Part shown: positions 46,836 through 58,708 of the stretch, piece by piece
Numbering within the stretch: position 1 is the stretch's first letter
How the letters are laid out: each line of letters starts with the position of its first letter
From: Jaltomata sinuosa
Taxonomy: Eukaryota > Streptophyta > Magnoliopsida > Solanales > Solanaceae
Direction: 5' to 3'
Assembly: GCA_003996215.1 (NCBI GenBank)
Contig: QJPP01000031.1
Coordinates: forward strand, 434,001-498,000
DNA: 64,000 nt
Position numbers and translations under genes: made by a program
The notes under the pieces: generated by a model
Seen by the model: only the letters and a program-made list of their open reading frames with translations
Databases searched by the model: none
What the model was told of the DNA's origin: nothing

Positions 46836-47479
46836 TGTGATGACCCTTCCGGTCATCTTCACGTTTACGCATTCATTGTATTGTTAGAACTTTCCTATAG
46901 TGACTCCAAGCCATTTATGTCTTGTTGGGACTTGTAGGTTGGTGCCCTAGTCGTTCATTTCATTGCTTTGGATATTTGCATACTTTTAGAGCCTTAACTT
47001 AGAATATCGTTGACTTTAGTCAATATTTTTAGCTAACATTCTCAGAATCGAGTTCCGATAGCTCCGGAGCATTGTGTTTGGTCTAGTTGAACCTTTAGTC
47101 AAGGCCTCAGAACTTTTGGTGTGGGTTTTGTGTTACTTTTTCTATTTTCAGGCCATTTGGAGTTGAAAGTGTAACTTTGGTCAGCTTTGAAATTCGATGA
47201 TTCCATTAGCTCCAGAATGTTGTGTTTGGGTTAGGTAGATGGTTAGTTTGGGTTCTGGATGAGTCAAGCTCATTTTGGGTGTTTGGTTACGTGTTGGTTA
47301 GTGTTGACTTGGGTTACCATTTCTCCAAAACTACCTCGTATGGATGTTTCGTCGATTCTGTTGAGTCCATAATGTCATTTTCACTCTGTTAGCATTATTG
47401 GTTTTTGAATTTCGGTTTCCGATTGTGCCCGAAATGCCCCCCTAGATTTCCTAAAAGTTATAGATTTTGCTATTTTAGG

Positions 47480-47705
47480 TGCATGCCTCAGGCCGTAATT
47501 GCGATCGGGATCCTTGTCCCTCACGACTGCGATGAAGCACCTGGTGCCCTATTTTTCATGATCGCGTGATCGCCTATCACAATCGTGATGAATTCCATCC
47601 TCTTTTGTTCTTCGTGACCGCATGGCTAGCCTTCACAATCGCGATGGTCTAGCCAGCGTGGTCCTCGCGACTGTGATGGGTCCCTTCACGATCGTGATGA
47701 AGGAC
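47480..47705. repeat. Inverted-word cassette in LTR B, word CACGATCGCGATGA
   Basis: ttgcgatcgggatcc, cacgactgcgatgaag, catgatcgcgtgatcgc, cacaatcgtgatgaa, cacaatcgcgatgg, cgcgactgtgatggg, cacgatcgtgatgaa: many copies in both orientations. It ends 10 bp before the TATA box and is CpG-dense in an AT-rich LTR. Confidence 0.75.
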
Positions 47706-47715
47706 CCCTGAGCAG

Positions 47716-47723
47716 TATATAAG
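47716..47723 (+). promoter_or_regulatory. TATA box in LTR B
   Basis: TATATAAG in gcagtatataagtttttcc. The inverted copy of the LTR has the same box at 55005-55012 on the minus strand. Confidence 0.65.
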
Positions 47724-50460
47724 TTTTTCCACTTTGTCTTTTTCACTCCAAAATTGAATTCTCCATTATTGTGAGCTAAAAACTCATCAAAGCACTGCAT
47801 TGCTTCCATTCTTGGTGTTGGGGTTCATTTTCTCGACCTTGATCATTCCCCCATCGTAGTTGGTAAATCTCTTTCCCCAAAACTCCTTTCTTTCACTCGA
47901 TTTGTCAAAACTCCATTGTTGTGAATTCTTGGAGCTCGGAAATTTATTGCAGAATTTGTTCCTAGGTGAAGTGCATGCTTAGCAGACTCCTTCTTACCCT
48001 CATCCTTGGCAAAATTCTCTCCTTGTGGTAAGTGATTCTTGCCAATTTTGGGTTCTTCATTCTTAAATTCCCTTAGTTAGTTTCTTAACTTTAGGGGCTG
48101 TTTTAGCTCGAATATATTGCCCAAATTCCTTGATTTTACGGGCATGTACTCCCATGGTCTTGGTGATCATATTGTCAGTTTTCATTTTTGGTTTCAGGTT
48201 GCGAGGCCCACAGGCCCGCTAGTGACCCAAATTTCAACCTAGCTATAATTGTAGCATTATTGGTATCGTTAGACTCATTTTAATATATTATTTATCTTTT
48301 TGATAGTTTGATCATCGTTCGGCATTTCTCAGAGTGATTCGGGCTTGGATATCATTGTCCCAGCAGCTTGTCATCATACGACAGGTAGGTTATGGTCGAA
48401 ACTCCCTAAACTTAGCATATAGCGGATAAAATTGTACTAACTGACATCCTTGGGTTGGGTTATTAGGTTGGTACCACAGACCTCAGCCGCTTTTCCATGA
48501 TTCGCCTCATTCATTTCCTCCGTTGTATGTAGTATTCTTTGTAATTGATATTGTCACCCTTATGGTCCTGTGTGGCCTTGTCTGACTCTGGACCATAGAT
48601 GGAGGGCTATTCGAGGGTGTCTGTGAGTCCCGGACATTGTTATCATGATTTTATGCTGGCTATCTGTGTTGTAGAGCGGTTGGAGCCTGTGCAGGGTTGA
48701 TAGGATGATTGTGAGCTGCTGGACGGCTATTTGTGTTGATCATATCATGACCATGCATATAATGAGGATTTCCTACTACATCTTACTCTGGTTTTGGCTT
48801 TGGGCCTACTGATACGAATTTTCTAAACTTTGCATGGACCTGGGGGCCTATTTTCGACGGAAATGAATTGGGGATGGTTTGACTTAACATGTGGATCTTC
48901 TTGGGGTAAAAGAGAATTAAATTATGATTTCTATGACTTTTTTTACTACTAATTCTAGGCTCGGCAGGGCCGTACTGCTAGTTGAGTTTTTTACTGATTT
49001 GAGGTGGCATTAGACTTGGTCGGACAAAGCACCAGAGATATTTTACTACTGTTTTAAACCCATTTATGACCGGGCACCCTTGGTGGGGTTTTTGAGACAT
49101 TTACCACTATTTTAGACCTAGACAGAGTCTGGGCATACATATTTGAGACTTGAGTCTCCAGCTTGAATTTGAACATACTTTGGACGATATTTTTGATACC
49201 GAGTTTTAGTATGTGGTCCGGTACCTCCATGGACCTTGCCATTCTGGACCTGGGGATTTGGGCTACATGTGCCGAAAGAAGGGTATACGACAAAGTAGAG
49301 GTATACAAGTAGTGCCTTCCATGGAATCTACGTGCTGGGCCCGTTCGGCACCGGAGGAGGTACATACAGAGTTTCTATTCCACCCTGAGCCAATCATGCA
49401 TCATATCATTCATCGTTTTAGGCTCCACCCTTTTCTGCTATTTGTTGTGTGTGCACTCTGATTGTATGGGTGACTGAAGGGTTTGTTTTCACTTATTTGC
49501 GTTCCTCGATTATATGGGGGGTGGGGGGAGTGTAGGTAGACTCTTGTTACTTTATCATGGTATTATCCCCTGTTACGATTATATTTATGAGATTGAATAC
49601 TGTGAGGTTGTTAGTTTTCTGACTTGAGATTGGTATGATTAATTTGGTTATTAGTTCATGCTTTTCGAGCATGCCTATCCTTATTCCTCTCCACCATTCC
49701 CTCGTACTTGAGGTTACCGGTATATCGTCCACTTCTGAAACTTATTATCAATATATATTATTATTGTAAGGACCCCAAGTGCATCGTTTACTACTTTCAC
49801 CTGTGCATGTTGTGTATATATTCTACTTGCTAGCCTTGTATGTTGTTTTTGTTGTCTTCCCTCTGGGCTAGTTCTTGTGTTCCTTTTTGTAGATTTCTGT
49901 GACTACTTGTTTCTATTCTGTCTGTTACTATGCTTTTATCTTATATGTTCCTAGTTGGACTATGATACTTATTGGCCACCTTATGCTTCGCATTGGGTTC
50001 TTTTACTATACTCACCATCTTTTGGGCAGATCCTAGAGTGATCCATCACTACTAGCTCATGGGAGACTCTTTCTTGGAGATTTTGGACCATCCCGGACTA
50101 AGGGTGAGCTCTTGGCGATCGGAGCTAGCTTTTAGTTTATCTTTTTCTTTATGTACTCTATTACTACTTGGAGACATTTGTGTATATATTTTTTTGTATT
50201 CTATTGTACTCCTTATATGTAGATCCGGCTCTATACTATGATACCAGGTTTTGGGTTTGGTTTAGCTTCTGCATATGTATGTATATGTTCCTGTTATCTA
50301 TTTTCTTCATCTTGTTCTCTTGCTTCCACTTATTAAACTGTTCTTCTGCTTAAATTATCAGATAATAGCCCATTACTAACCATTCCAGGCTACGAGGATT
50401 AGTTCGCCTACTGGAGGCTTGTAGGTGCCATTATGACTGAGAAATCGGCTCGTGACAGCT

Positions 50461-50472
50461 TGGTATCAGAGC
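50461..50472 (+). other. Primer binding site, initiator-Met type, B
   Basis: TGGTATCAGAGC, complementary to the 3' end of plant initiator tRNA-Met, three bases after the LTR end. Confidence 0.9.
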
Positions 50473-50670
50473 CCTAGGTTCACTGGTGTCATCGATATAG
50501 GAGCCAATGTCTAGTAGAGTCCTGCAGATCGGAGTGGAGACATCCGTACTCAATCTTTGGGAGGCTATAGTGACATCTTAGGAAAAATAAACTTTTCTTG
50601 CTTCCATCTCGTGTGTAGTATCCTTGAAAGTTTCTGGAAATCTCACTTGTTCTGGTTCACTCTTCTGCAG

Positions 50671-52200
50671 ATGGTTCATACGAGGTATTTGGCTTCTGGC
50701 GGAGGAGAGCCTTCTGCCCATGCGCCTCTGACTCCAGCTAGGGGCCGGGGTGGTTGCAAGGGTAGGGCTAGAGGTCATCCCAAAGCAGCAGCACCAGCTA
50801 GAGTTTCTAGAGTTGAGATAGAGCCCGATCTTGACTATGAGCCAGAGATTGTTCCTGAGACATAACGTGTAGACCAGGGGACAGCCCAGGCACCACTAGT
50901 TCAAGAACCAGTTTCTATACCAGCTTCAGCCCTAGCTCAGTCTTCGAATATTCAGGGATTACTTATTCAGCTTTTGTGTATGATTGGGGAGAGACCTTCT
51001 GAGGTAGCACATACATCTGCTAAGGGGGCAGCCTTGGGTGCACTGAGTTCAGGAGCGCAACTTACAACCGCGGCTCCCCGTGTCGAGGTTATTTTGGTCC
51101 CCTCAGTTGCACAACATCTTGCTCCCCACCCGGTTATAACAGAGATAGAGCAGAAGGCGTTGGGTAGATTCTTGAGATTGGCACCTTTGTAGTTTGCTGG
51201 CACTTCTGGACAGGACACACATGATTTTATTACTACCTATGAGGAGATATTGCATCATTTAGGGTTATTGGAGACTCACGGGGTTGGATATACTACATAT
51301 CAACTGGAGGGCCTAGCGAAGTTATGGTGGAGGGACCAGGTTGCTTACAGACCATCGTCATCACCTCATTTGGCTTGTTCTGAGTTTTATGAGGCATTTA
51401 TGGCCAAGTTATTACCCTAGAGCAGTCGGGAGCATCAGAGAGAGGAGTTCACTAGACTTGCTCAGGATACTATGACCATCTCAGAGTACGAGACCTATTT
51501 CCATCAGCTTGCTCCATTTGGGGCCATGATTATTCCTACTGAGTCTGACAGGCTCCGTATATTTGTTTGGGGACTATGGAGAGAGTTTAGAGAGCCTGCA
51601 GAGATATTGGTTTCTAGTGATCAATTATTCTAGGCTATTATGGACTATGCCCGTACTGTAAAGGATTTGTGTCGTCATGACACTGGGGATAGAGATAAGA
51701 GGCCTCGATATCAGGGTGGCTACAGTGGTTCCAGACATGATGGTAGTGGTTTAGGCCAGTGGGGCCGGGTTTATCAGCCACAACAACACCAAGGTCAGTC
51801 CAGCCGATCGGTTTAGGCCTCACTTCAGACTTCCAGTAGCACTTAGTTTGAGCAGGGTCAGAGTAGCCATCAGGGCTACAACAGTCAGTCTTTGAGGGGT
51901 GCAACTTCTGGGGTATCAGTCCATGGTGTCCATACGGTTTCTGCTGGTTCATCCTGACCGAGTAAGTCATCAGGGGCTTGTTTCACATGTGGTATTGTTG
52001 GTCATTTAGCTAGATATTGCCCCCAGCAGGGTGCAGTTGAGCTAGTCGTTCCACCGGCTCAGCCTATTCACTCAGTTCAACCACCGAATTGAAGAGGTAG
52101 TGGTAAAGGTAGAGGTGGTGCTCCACATGGCAGAGCAGGTGGTAGGGATGACTGTCGGGCAGGTCGAGGTCGTTGTCAGTTTTATGCGATCCCTAGGAAA
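50671..52200 (+). pseudogene. Gag, B
   Basis: It starts MVHTRYLASGGGEPSAHAPL, an Arg/Gly-rich leader, then a stop. After a variable linker the capsid domain reads THDFITTYEEILHHLGLLET, YTTYQLEGLAKLWWRDQVAY, FYEAFMAKLLP, a stop, REEFTRLAQDTMTISEYETY, IFVWGLWREFREPAEILVSS. A Gly/Ser/Gln-rich linker with stops leads to the intact knuckle CFTCGIVGHLARYC (about 51979-52020). All stops are TAG or TGA at Gln, Arg or Trp positions. Domain order matches gag F. Confidence 0.88.
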
Positions 52201-52697
52201 TCAAAGGTAGAGGCCTTGGATATTGTGATTACATGTATGATTTATGTGTGCCATCAGTCTGCTATGCCTTTATTTGATCTTGGATCTATATGTTCTTATC
52301 TATCTGCCTACTTTCTCCCTTATTTGGGGTTGGCTAGTGAGCCATTATGTATGGATGTTTCTATTTCGACCCCAATAGGAGATTCTTTAGTAGTGGATCG
52401 AATTGTGAGATCTTGCAAGATATCTGTTGGTGATTTGGAGACTTGGGGTGATTTGATGATCCTTGATATGTTAGATTTTGATGTGATTCACCGCGCAATT
52501 TTGAATTGTTATGCCAAGACCATTACCATAGCCATGCCTGGTGTATCCCAGTTATGTGGTAGAGTTCTGTCAGCTGCGCACTATCTGGGATCATCTCTCA
52601 TTTTTGAGCTAAGAAGTTGATTTCCTATGGGTGTTTAGCTTATCTAGCATATGTATGAGATGCTAGTGCTAACCCTTCGTCTCCTGAGTCTGTTCCC
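52201..52697 (+). pseudogene. Protease, B
   Basis: AMPLFDLGSICSYLSAYFLP has the catalytic Asp, but DPG has become DLG. Then SEPLCMDVSISTPIGDSLVV, GDLMILDMLDFDVI. About seven codons around the usual GMDWLS are deleted before HRAILNCYAKTITIAMPG. A frameshift near 52590 precedes the linker SPESVPVVRYF. Confidence 0.85.
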
Positions 52698-53041
52698 GTG
52701 GTTAGATACTTCATAGATATTTTTCCTACTGACCTGCCAGGCCTTTCACCTGAGAGAGATGTTGATTTCGCCATTAAGTTAGAGTCGAGCACCAGGCCCA
52801 TCTCCATTCCTCCTTATCGTATGGCTCTTATTGAGTTGAGAGAGCTTAAGGAGCAGCTCCAGGATTTGTTAGCTAAGGGATTTATTAGACCGAGTGTATC
52901 TCCTTGGGGTTCTCTTGTTCTATTTGTAAAGAAGAAAGATGGATCGATGTGGATGTATATTGATTATCGGCAGCTGAATAAGGTGACAGTGAAGAATAGG
53001 TATTTGATGCCCAAGATTAAAGACTTGTTTGATCAGTTTTA
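52698..53041 (+). pseudogene. Reverse transcriptase, N-terminal part, B
   Basis: DIFPTDLPGLSPERDVDFAI, YRMALIELRELKEQLQDLLA, KGFIRPSVSPWGSLVLFVKK, MYIDYRQLNKVTVKNRYLMP, KIKDLFDQF. The frame is open throughout and stops at 53041, exactly where the sequence flips. The next RT segment (from KIDLRSCYHQ) is found inverted at 54935 going down. Confidence 0.9.
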
Positions 53042-54935
53042 GCCAATGGCACAAACTGATCCCAAGAACATCCAAAGTCCAAAAACCAAGCCCGAAGCAT
53101 GTCCTCCAGGACCTGAATGGTCTTCTCGGACTGGCCATCTATCTGAGGGTGGAAAGCAGTGCTAAGCTAAACCTCGATACCAAAATCCCTCTGTATATTC
53201 TCCATAACTGAGATGTGAACTGAGTGCCACGGTCTAAAATGACAGAAGATGGAACCCCATGCAACTGAACAATCTCACGAATGTAAATTTGAGCTAACCT
53301 CTCAGCACCGTAAAAAGTCTAAACCGGTAATAAGTGGGCCGACTTAGTCAGGCGATCCATAATAACCTAAATGGAATCAAAACCCCAAAAAGTATGAGGC
53401 AAACCAATAATGAAGTCCATAGTAATGCCTTCCCACTTCCACTCTAGAATGGTAAGTCGCTGCATCAAAGCACCCGGTCTCATGTGCTTAAACTTCACCT
53501 GCTGACAGTTCAAGCATCGAGATACAAACTCCGCTACGTCCTGCTTTATACCACTCCACCAGTAAAGCTATCTTAAAACTCTATACATCTTCGTCATGCC
53601 AGGATGAATGGAGTATCTAGAACTTTGCGCCTCATGAAGTATCAACTGAATTAAATCTCCAACCCTCGAGACCCAAAGATGGATGTGAACCTCAGAATAC
53701 CATCAGAACCCAAATTAGCCCGGCTAACCTCACCCTGAACTACCAGATCATGAAGGTCACACAAACTCTGATCTTCAAACTGTCATCTCTGAGTATGATC
53801 AACTAGAGTAGAAAGAACCTCAACACTAGCAAAAACTTGACTGGGATCCAACAAATCAAGCCTAACCAAGCGGTTATCAAAAGACTGGATGTCCAAGGCC
53901 AACGGTCCCTCAAAAACTGAAAGTGAAGCTAGGCTGCCCATACTCACCGCCTTCCAACTCAAGGCATCCGCTACCACATTTGCCTTGCCCGGATGGTATA
54001 GAATAGTGAAATCATAGTCCTTTAACAACTCAATCCATCTCCTCTGCCTCGAGTTCAGCTCTCACTGACTCGTAATGTATGGAAGACTATGGTGATTGGT
54101 GAATATCTCACAACAAACTCCATATAAGTAGTGCCTCCATATCTTGAGCGCGAAGACTACTACCGCCAATTCTAAGTCATGAGTGGGGTAGTTACACTCG
54201 TGAAACATCAGCTGCCTCAACTCATAAGCTATCACTCGACCCTGCTGCTTCAACACACAACCAACACCAACCCCAAAAGCATCACAATACATAGTAAAAC
54301 TCTGACCCTTGACCGACAAAGTCAAAACATGAGTTGAAGTCAATAAGGCCTTAAGCCTCTCGAACCCATCCTCGCACTGATCCTCGCACTGAAATGAGAT
54401 ATCCTTCCTAGTCACCATAGTCAAGGGTGCTGCTATGGAAGAAAATCCCTCAATGAACCATCTATAGTACCCGGCTAACCCAACAAAGTTGCGAACCTCG
54501 ATAGGAGTAGTGGGTCTAGGCCAATCACGAATTGCTAAATTCTTACCCGGATCAACTCTAATACCATCCTTAGATACCACATTACCTAGGAATGCAACCG
54601 ACTCAACCCAAAACTCACACATTGAGAACCTGGAATAAAGCCGATGATCTCTCAAATTCTGAAGTACAGTCCTCAAGTGCTGCTCATGCTCGTCTCTACT
54701 CCTTGAGTATATCATAATGTCATCAATGAAGACTATCATGAACAAATCCAAGTACGGGATAAGCACCCTATGCATCAAGTCCATGAAGGTTACAGAGGCA
54801 TTAGTAAATCCAAAAGACATCACCAGGAAGTCATAATGGCCATAACTTATCCTGAATGATGTCTTAGGCATATCCTCTGCCCTAATCCTTAACTGGTGGT
54901 AGCAGGACCTCAAATCAATCTTTAAAAATGCAGGG
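53042..54935 (-). pseudogene. Inverted block: RT middle, RNase H, integrase first half, B
   Basis: Minus strand: KIDLRSCYHQLRIRAEDMPK, SYGHYDFLVMSFGFTNASVT, IVFIDDIMIYSRSRDEHEQH, NVVSKDGIRVDPGKNLAIRD, VGLAGYYRWFIEGFSSIAAP. RNase H follows: MYCDAFGVGVGCVLKQQGRV, NYPTHDLELAVVVFALKIWR, FTNHHSLPYI (DHKS changed to NHHS), a stop, NVVADALSWKAVSMGSLASL. Then the integrase finger (CLNCQQVK), MDFIIGLPHTFWGFDSI, MDRLTKSAHLLPV, LDRGTQFTSQLW and the Glu region, with frameshifts, up to WDQFVPLA at 53043. This is the direct continuation of the RT at 52698-53041, but reversed. Confidence 0.88.
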
Positions 54936-55919
54936 CTTTGATGAGTTTTTACCTCACAATAATGGATAATTAGATTTTGTAGTGAAAAAGACGAAGTGGA
55001 AAAACTTATATACTTCTCAGGGGTCCTTCATAACGATTGTGAAGGGACCCCTCATAGTCGCGAGGACCACGTTGGCTAGACCATCGCGATCGCGGAGGCT
55101 AGCCACGCGATCGTGAAGATAAAAGAAGATGGACTTCATCACAATCGCGATAGGCAATCACGCGATCGTGAAGAACAGGGCACCAGGTGCTTCATCACGG
55201 TCGCGAGGGACGAGGCTCGCGATCGCGATTAAGGCCTGAGGCCTGCATCTGCAACAACAAAATCTGCAACTTTTATGAACTACACGGGGCATTCTGGGCA
55301 CAATCAAAAATCGACATTCAAAACCCAATAATGCTAACAGAGTAGAAACGATGTTCCAGACACAACAGAATTGACGAAATTTCCATACGAGGTAATTTCA
55401 GAGAAATGTTGACCCAAGTCAACACTAACCAACACGCAACCAAACACCCAATACGAGCTCGACTCACCCCAAACCCGAACCAACCATCTACCTAATCCAA
55501 ACTCAATATTTCAGAGCTGATGGAATCGTCGAATTTTGAATCTGACGCTCCGATCATCGAAAGCTGACCAAAGTTATACTTTCAACTCTAAATAGCCTGA
55601 AAACAAAAAAAGCAATACAAAACCCACACCAAAAGTTTTCAAGCCTCGACTAAAGGTCCAACTAGACCAAACTCAATGTTTCGGAGTGAACGAAACTGCC
55701 AGAACTCAATTCCGAGCATGTTAGCTAAGAATGTTGACTAAAGTCAATAATATTCTAAGTTATGATTCTAAAAATAGGCAAACAGCCAAAACAACCAAAC
55801 GAACAACCAGGGAACAAAACTACCAGTCCCAGTAAGCCATAAATGACTTGGGGTCGCTATAGAAAAGCTCTAACAGTACAATGAATGCATAAATGCAACA
55901 ATGACCAGAAGGGTCATCA
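54936..55919 (-). mobile_element. Inverted block: first ~980 bp of a B LTR
   Basis: Minus strand from 55919: TGATGACCCTTCTGGTCATT..., parallel to 46837-47800, including the CGATCGTGA cassette (55240-55020) and TATA box (55012-55005). It ends at 'aactcatcaaagccctgcat' joined to RT. It supplies most of the part that the 3' LTR at 58709 lacks. Confidence 0.88.
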
Positions 55920-56637
55920 GAACATCCACTACTAAAAAGACTTTCATCCTCGAAAGTCAAGAAGAAGGGAGTACCTGAAGGCTCGAACAGCTACAGAAAC
56001 TGAGCATGCAACTCACTCTTGGTCTCCTAAGTAGCCTCGTCAATCGAACGATGCTTCCACAAAACATTCATAACTGAAATCTCCCCAGATCTCAATCTCC
56101 TAATATCTCTGGCCAGAATGGCAATCGGCTCCTCAACAAAGGATAAAGTCTCATCTAACTGAACCAAATCCCACTGCAACACATGAGACTCATCTGGAAT
56201 ATATCGGCGCAACATCGAGACATGAAAAATGAGGTGCACAGCTGAAAACATCAGGGGAAAAGCTAACATCTAGGCCACACTACCAACCTTCTAGAGAATT
56301 TCAAATAGCCCAATGAACCTGGGGATAAGCTTGCCCCGCCTACCAAACCTCATCATGCCCTTCACGGGCGATACTCAAAGGAATACTAAGTCACCAACAC
56401 TGAACTCCAAGGCACAAAGTTTGTGATTAGAATAGCTCTTCTACCTACTCTGGGCTTCTCTGAGCCTATCCTGAATCAAACGGACTCGGTCTAAGAAATC
56501 ACTAAGAAAAGTTGTACTCTACAGCCTGGACTATAAACTATCAAACCAACCAATCAGCAATCTGCCACGCCTTCCATACAAAGCCTCGAAAGGTGTCATG
56601 CCGATGCTTGAATGAAATTTCTTGCAAAATCGCATCA
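55920..56637 (-). pseudogene. Inverted block: integrase C-part, B
   Basis: Minus strand: KFHSSIGMTPFEALYGRRGR, DRVRLIQDRLREAQSR, SVGDLVFL, KGMMRFGRRGKLIPRFIGLF (GPY/F module), HLIFHVSMLRRYIPDESHVL, EEPIAILARDIRRLRSGEIS and VMNVLWKHRSIDEAT, then a stop within a chromodomain-like tail. A short 3' region with gaggatgaaagt leads to the LTR start at 55919. It begins about eight residues after the point where the other inverted block ends. Confidence 0.87.
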
Positions 56638-58640
56638 CCTCCTTCATGGGTGACACTTTCAGGAAGACCCAGTCATCGATCTCAAACTCTAAGTCCCTTC
56701 TCCTCACATTTGGATAGGACTTCTGATCACTCTGAGTTATTTTCAACCTTTCTCTGATGAGCTAAACATTCTCAATAGCCTCATGAACAAAATCTGGCTC
56801 AACCAATACTGCTTCACCTACTTCGAACCAACCAACCGGTGACCTGCATCTACGCCCATAAAGTGCTTCATATGGGGTCATCTAAATACTAGAATGGAAA
56901 CTGTTATTATAGTCAAACTCTATGAGAGGTTAGTGATCATCCCAACTACCCCTGAAATTGATCATGTAAGCTCTTAACATGTACTCTAAGGTCTGAATGA
57001 TACGCTCTGCCTGACCATCCATCTGCGGATGAAATGTTGTACTGAGATTCACCTGAGTACCAAGACCTTTCTGAAATGATCTCTAGAATGAGATGTAAAC
57101 TGAGAACCCCTATCTGAGATGATAGACAAGGGAACTCCGTGTAACCTGACTATCTCGCTGATGTAGAGTTTGGCATAGTCCTCCGCTGAATCTGTAGTCT
57201 TGACAGCCAAGAAGTGAGATGACTTAGTAACCCTATCCACTATCACCCAAATAGAGTCGTGCTGTCTACGAGTACGAGGTAATCCAGTAATGAAATCCAT
57301 ATTGATCACCTCCCACTTCCAAGTAGGAATGCTAATATCTCGAGTCACACCTCTTGGTTTCTGATGTTCTACTTTAACCTGCTAACAATTGGGACACCTA
57401 GCCACAAAATCTGCAATATCCCTCTTTATGTCGTTCCACCAATAGACTTCCCGTAGATCACGGTACATCTTAGTGGCACTGAGACGCATAGAATATCTAA
57501 AATTATGGGCTTCATTAAGGATTTGCTGCCTCAACTCACCCACACTAGGTACACATAAATGACCCTGGTAGCAGAGCACACCATCTCCCCCTTGGGAGAA
57601 AACCTCAACTCTCTACTGATGAAGCAACATGGGATCACTGTCCTATTTCTCCTTAACTTCCACTACCAATGAAGATTCTGACCCATTCTGGACTATCACA
57701 CCACCATCTGTCGTGTCCATAAGGCAAACTCCTAAACGGGCAAGCCTGTGAATATCTCTGGCTAGTTATTTTCTTTCTTCCTCGATATGTGACACACTAC
57801 CCATGGACAGTCTGCTGAGGGAATCAACCACTACATTGGCCTTACCCGGATGGTAGAACATATTCATATCATAGTCTTTGAGTAACTTAAGCCATCTTCT
57901 CTGATGAAGATTCAACTCTTTCTGGGTGAACATATACTGGAGGCTCTTATGATCTGTGAACACATCAACATAAACACCATACAAGTAATGTCTCTAAATC
58001 TTTAGGGCAAACACAATAGTTTCAAGCTCAAGGTCATGAGTCGGGTGGTTCTTCTCATGAATCTTAAGCTTTCTAGAAGCATAAGTTATGACCCTACCCT
58101 TCTGCATCAAAACACAACCCAGGCTGACCCTGGATGCATTATAATAAACCACATAACCATTTGAACCTTCTGGTAGAGTCAAAATAGGAGTTGTAGTCAT
58201 CCTGGTCTTCAGTTCTAAGAAGCTTTTCTCACATTCTTTTGACCACTGAAACTTCACCTTTTTCTAAGTCAACTTGGTCAATGGAGCAGCTATGGATGAA
58301 AATCCTTCAATAAACCTCCTATAGTAACCAGCTAAACCCAAGAAACTTCTGATGTCTGTCAGAGAGGTGGGTCTAGGCCAGTTCTTTATTGCCTCAATCT
58401 TTTGAGAATCAATTGGGATGCCTTCACTCGACACCACATGACCAAGAAAAGAAACTGATTTCAAAACCCACTTGTCTGAGCAAGTCATCAACTCATGGTA
58501 TGAGAACCTCGGCTGAAGTCCCCATTCTCTCACATGTGTCATGGGAGGTACCGAGTGATATTGAATGATTGACTCTAAAATCACGGGGTTAATCTCGACC
58601 GGAGCCACTTCCTCCTATACCTCAGATATTCTCTCATCAT
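56638..58640 (-). pseudogene. A-type pol block: RT end, RNase H, integrase, fused to B integrase
   Basis: Minus strand: DKWVLKSVSFLGHVVSSEGI, RSFLGLAGYYRRFIEGFSSI, a stop, KFQWSKECEKSFLELKTRMT, a damaged YYNASRVSLG (catalytic Asp lost to Asn), THDLEL, FTDHKSLQYMFTQKELNLHQ, NVVVDSLSRLSMGSVSHIEE. Integrase: CPNC, WKWEVINMDFITGLPRTRRQ, WVIVDRVTKSSHFLAVKTT, SIISDRGSQF, a frameshift, MDGQAERIIQTLEYML, YNNSFHSSI, VRRRDLEFEIDDWVFLKVSP ending at MRF. There it switches to B integrase that starts earlier in the protein. The first ~48 codons (58608-58490) are not RT sequence that I know. Confidence 0.87.
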
Positions 58641-58708
58641 CAATAGGGTCTTGTGCACCAATTATTGGGAGGGTGATGTGACGCCAAAATTACATATATT
58701 TAATCATG
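58641..58708. other. Junction of A-type block and B 3' LTR
   Basis: About 70 bp that I cannot assign (ttattgggagggtgatgtga near 58662), before LTR B resumes at tgtgaattcttggagctcgg. Confidence 0.4.

Larger units (their letters stand above)
46836..50457 (+). mobile_element. B 5' LTR (3622 bp)
   Basis: It starts TGTGATGACCCTTCCGGTCA and ends gaaatcggctcgtgaca, followed by a perfect primer site. Cassette 47480-47705, TATA box 47716-47723. The part from about 47929 on matches 58709-61139. Open frames 49054-49365, 49213-49461 and 50059-50353 are inside the LTR and recur in the 3' LTR; they show no domain and are not called. Confidence 0.9.

Noticed and set aside
49500..49535. G-rich run (ggggggtggggggag) as a G-quadruplex regulator
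   Set aside because: The matching site in the other B LTR (near 60300) has a weaker G pattern, so conservation is not shown.
51638..51970. 110-codon minus-strand frame
   Set aside because: Antisense to gag of element B, which has clear domain motifs on the plus strand.
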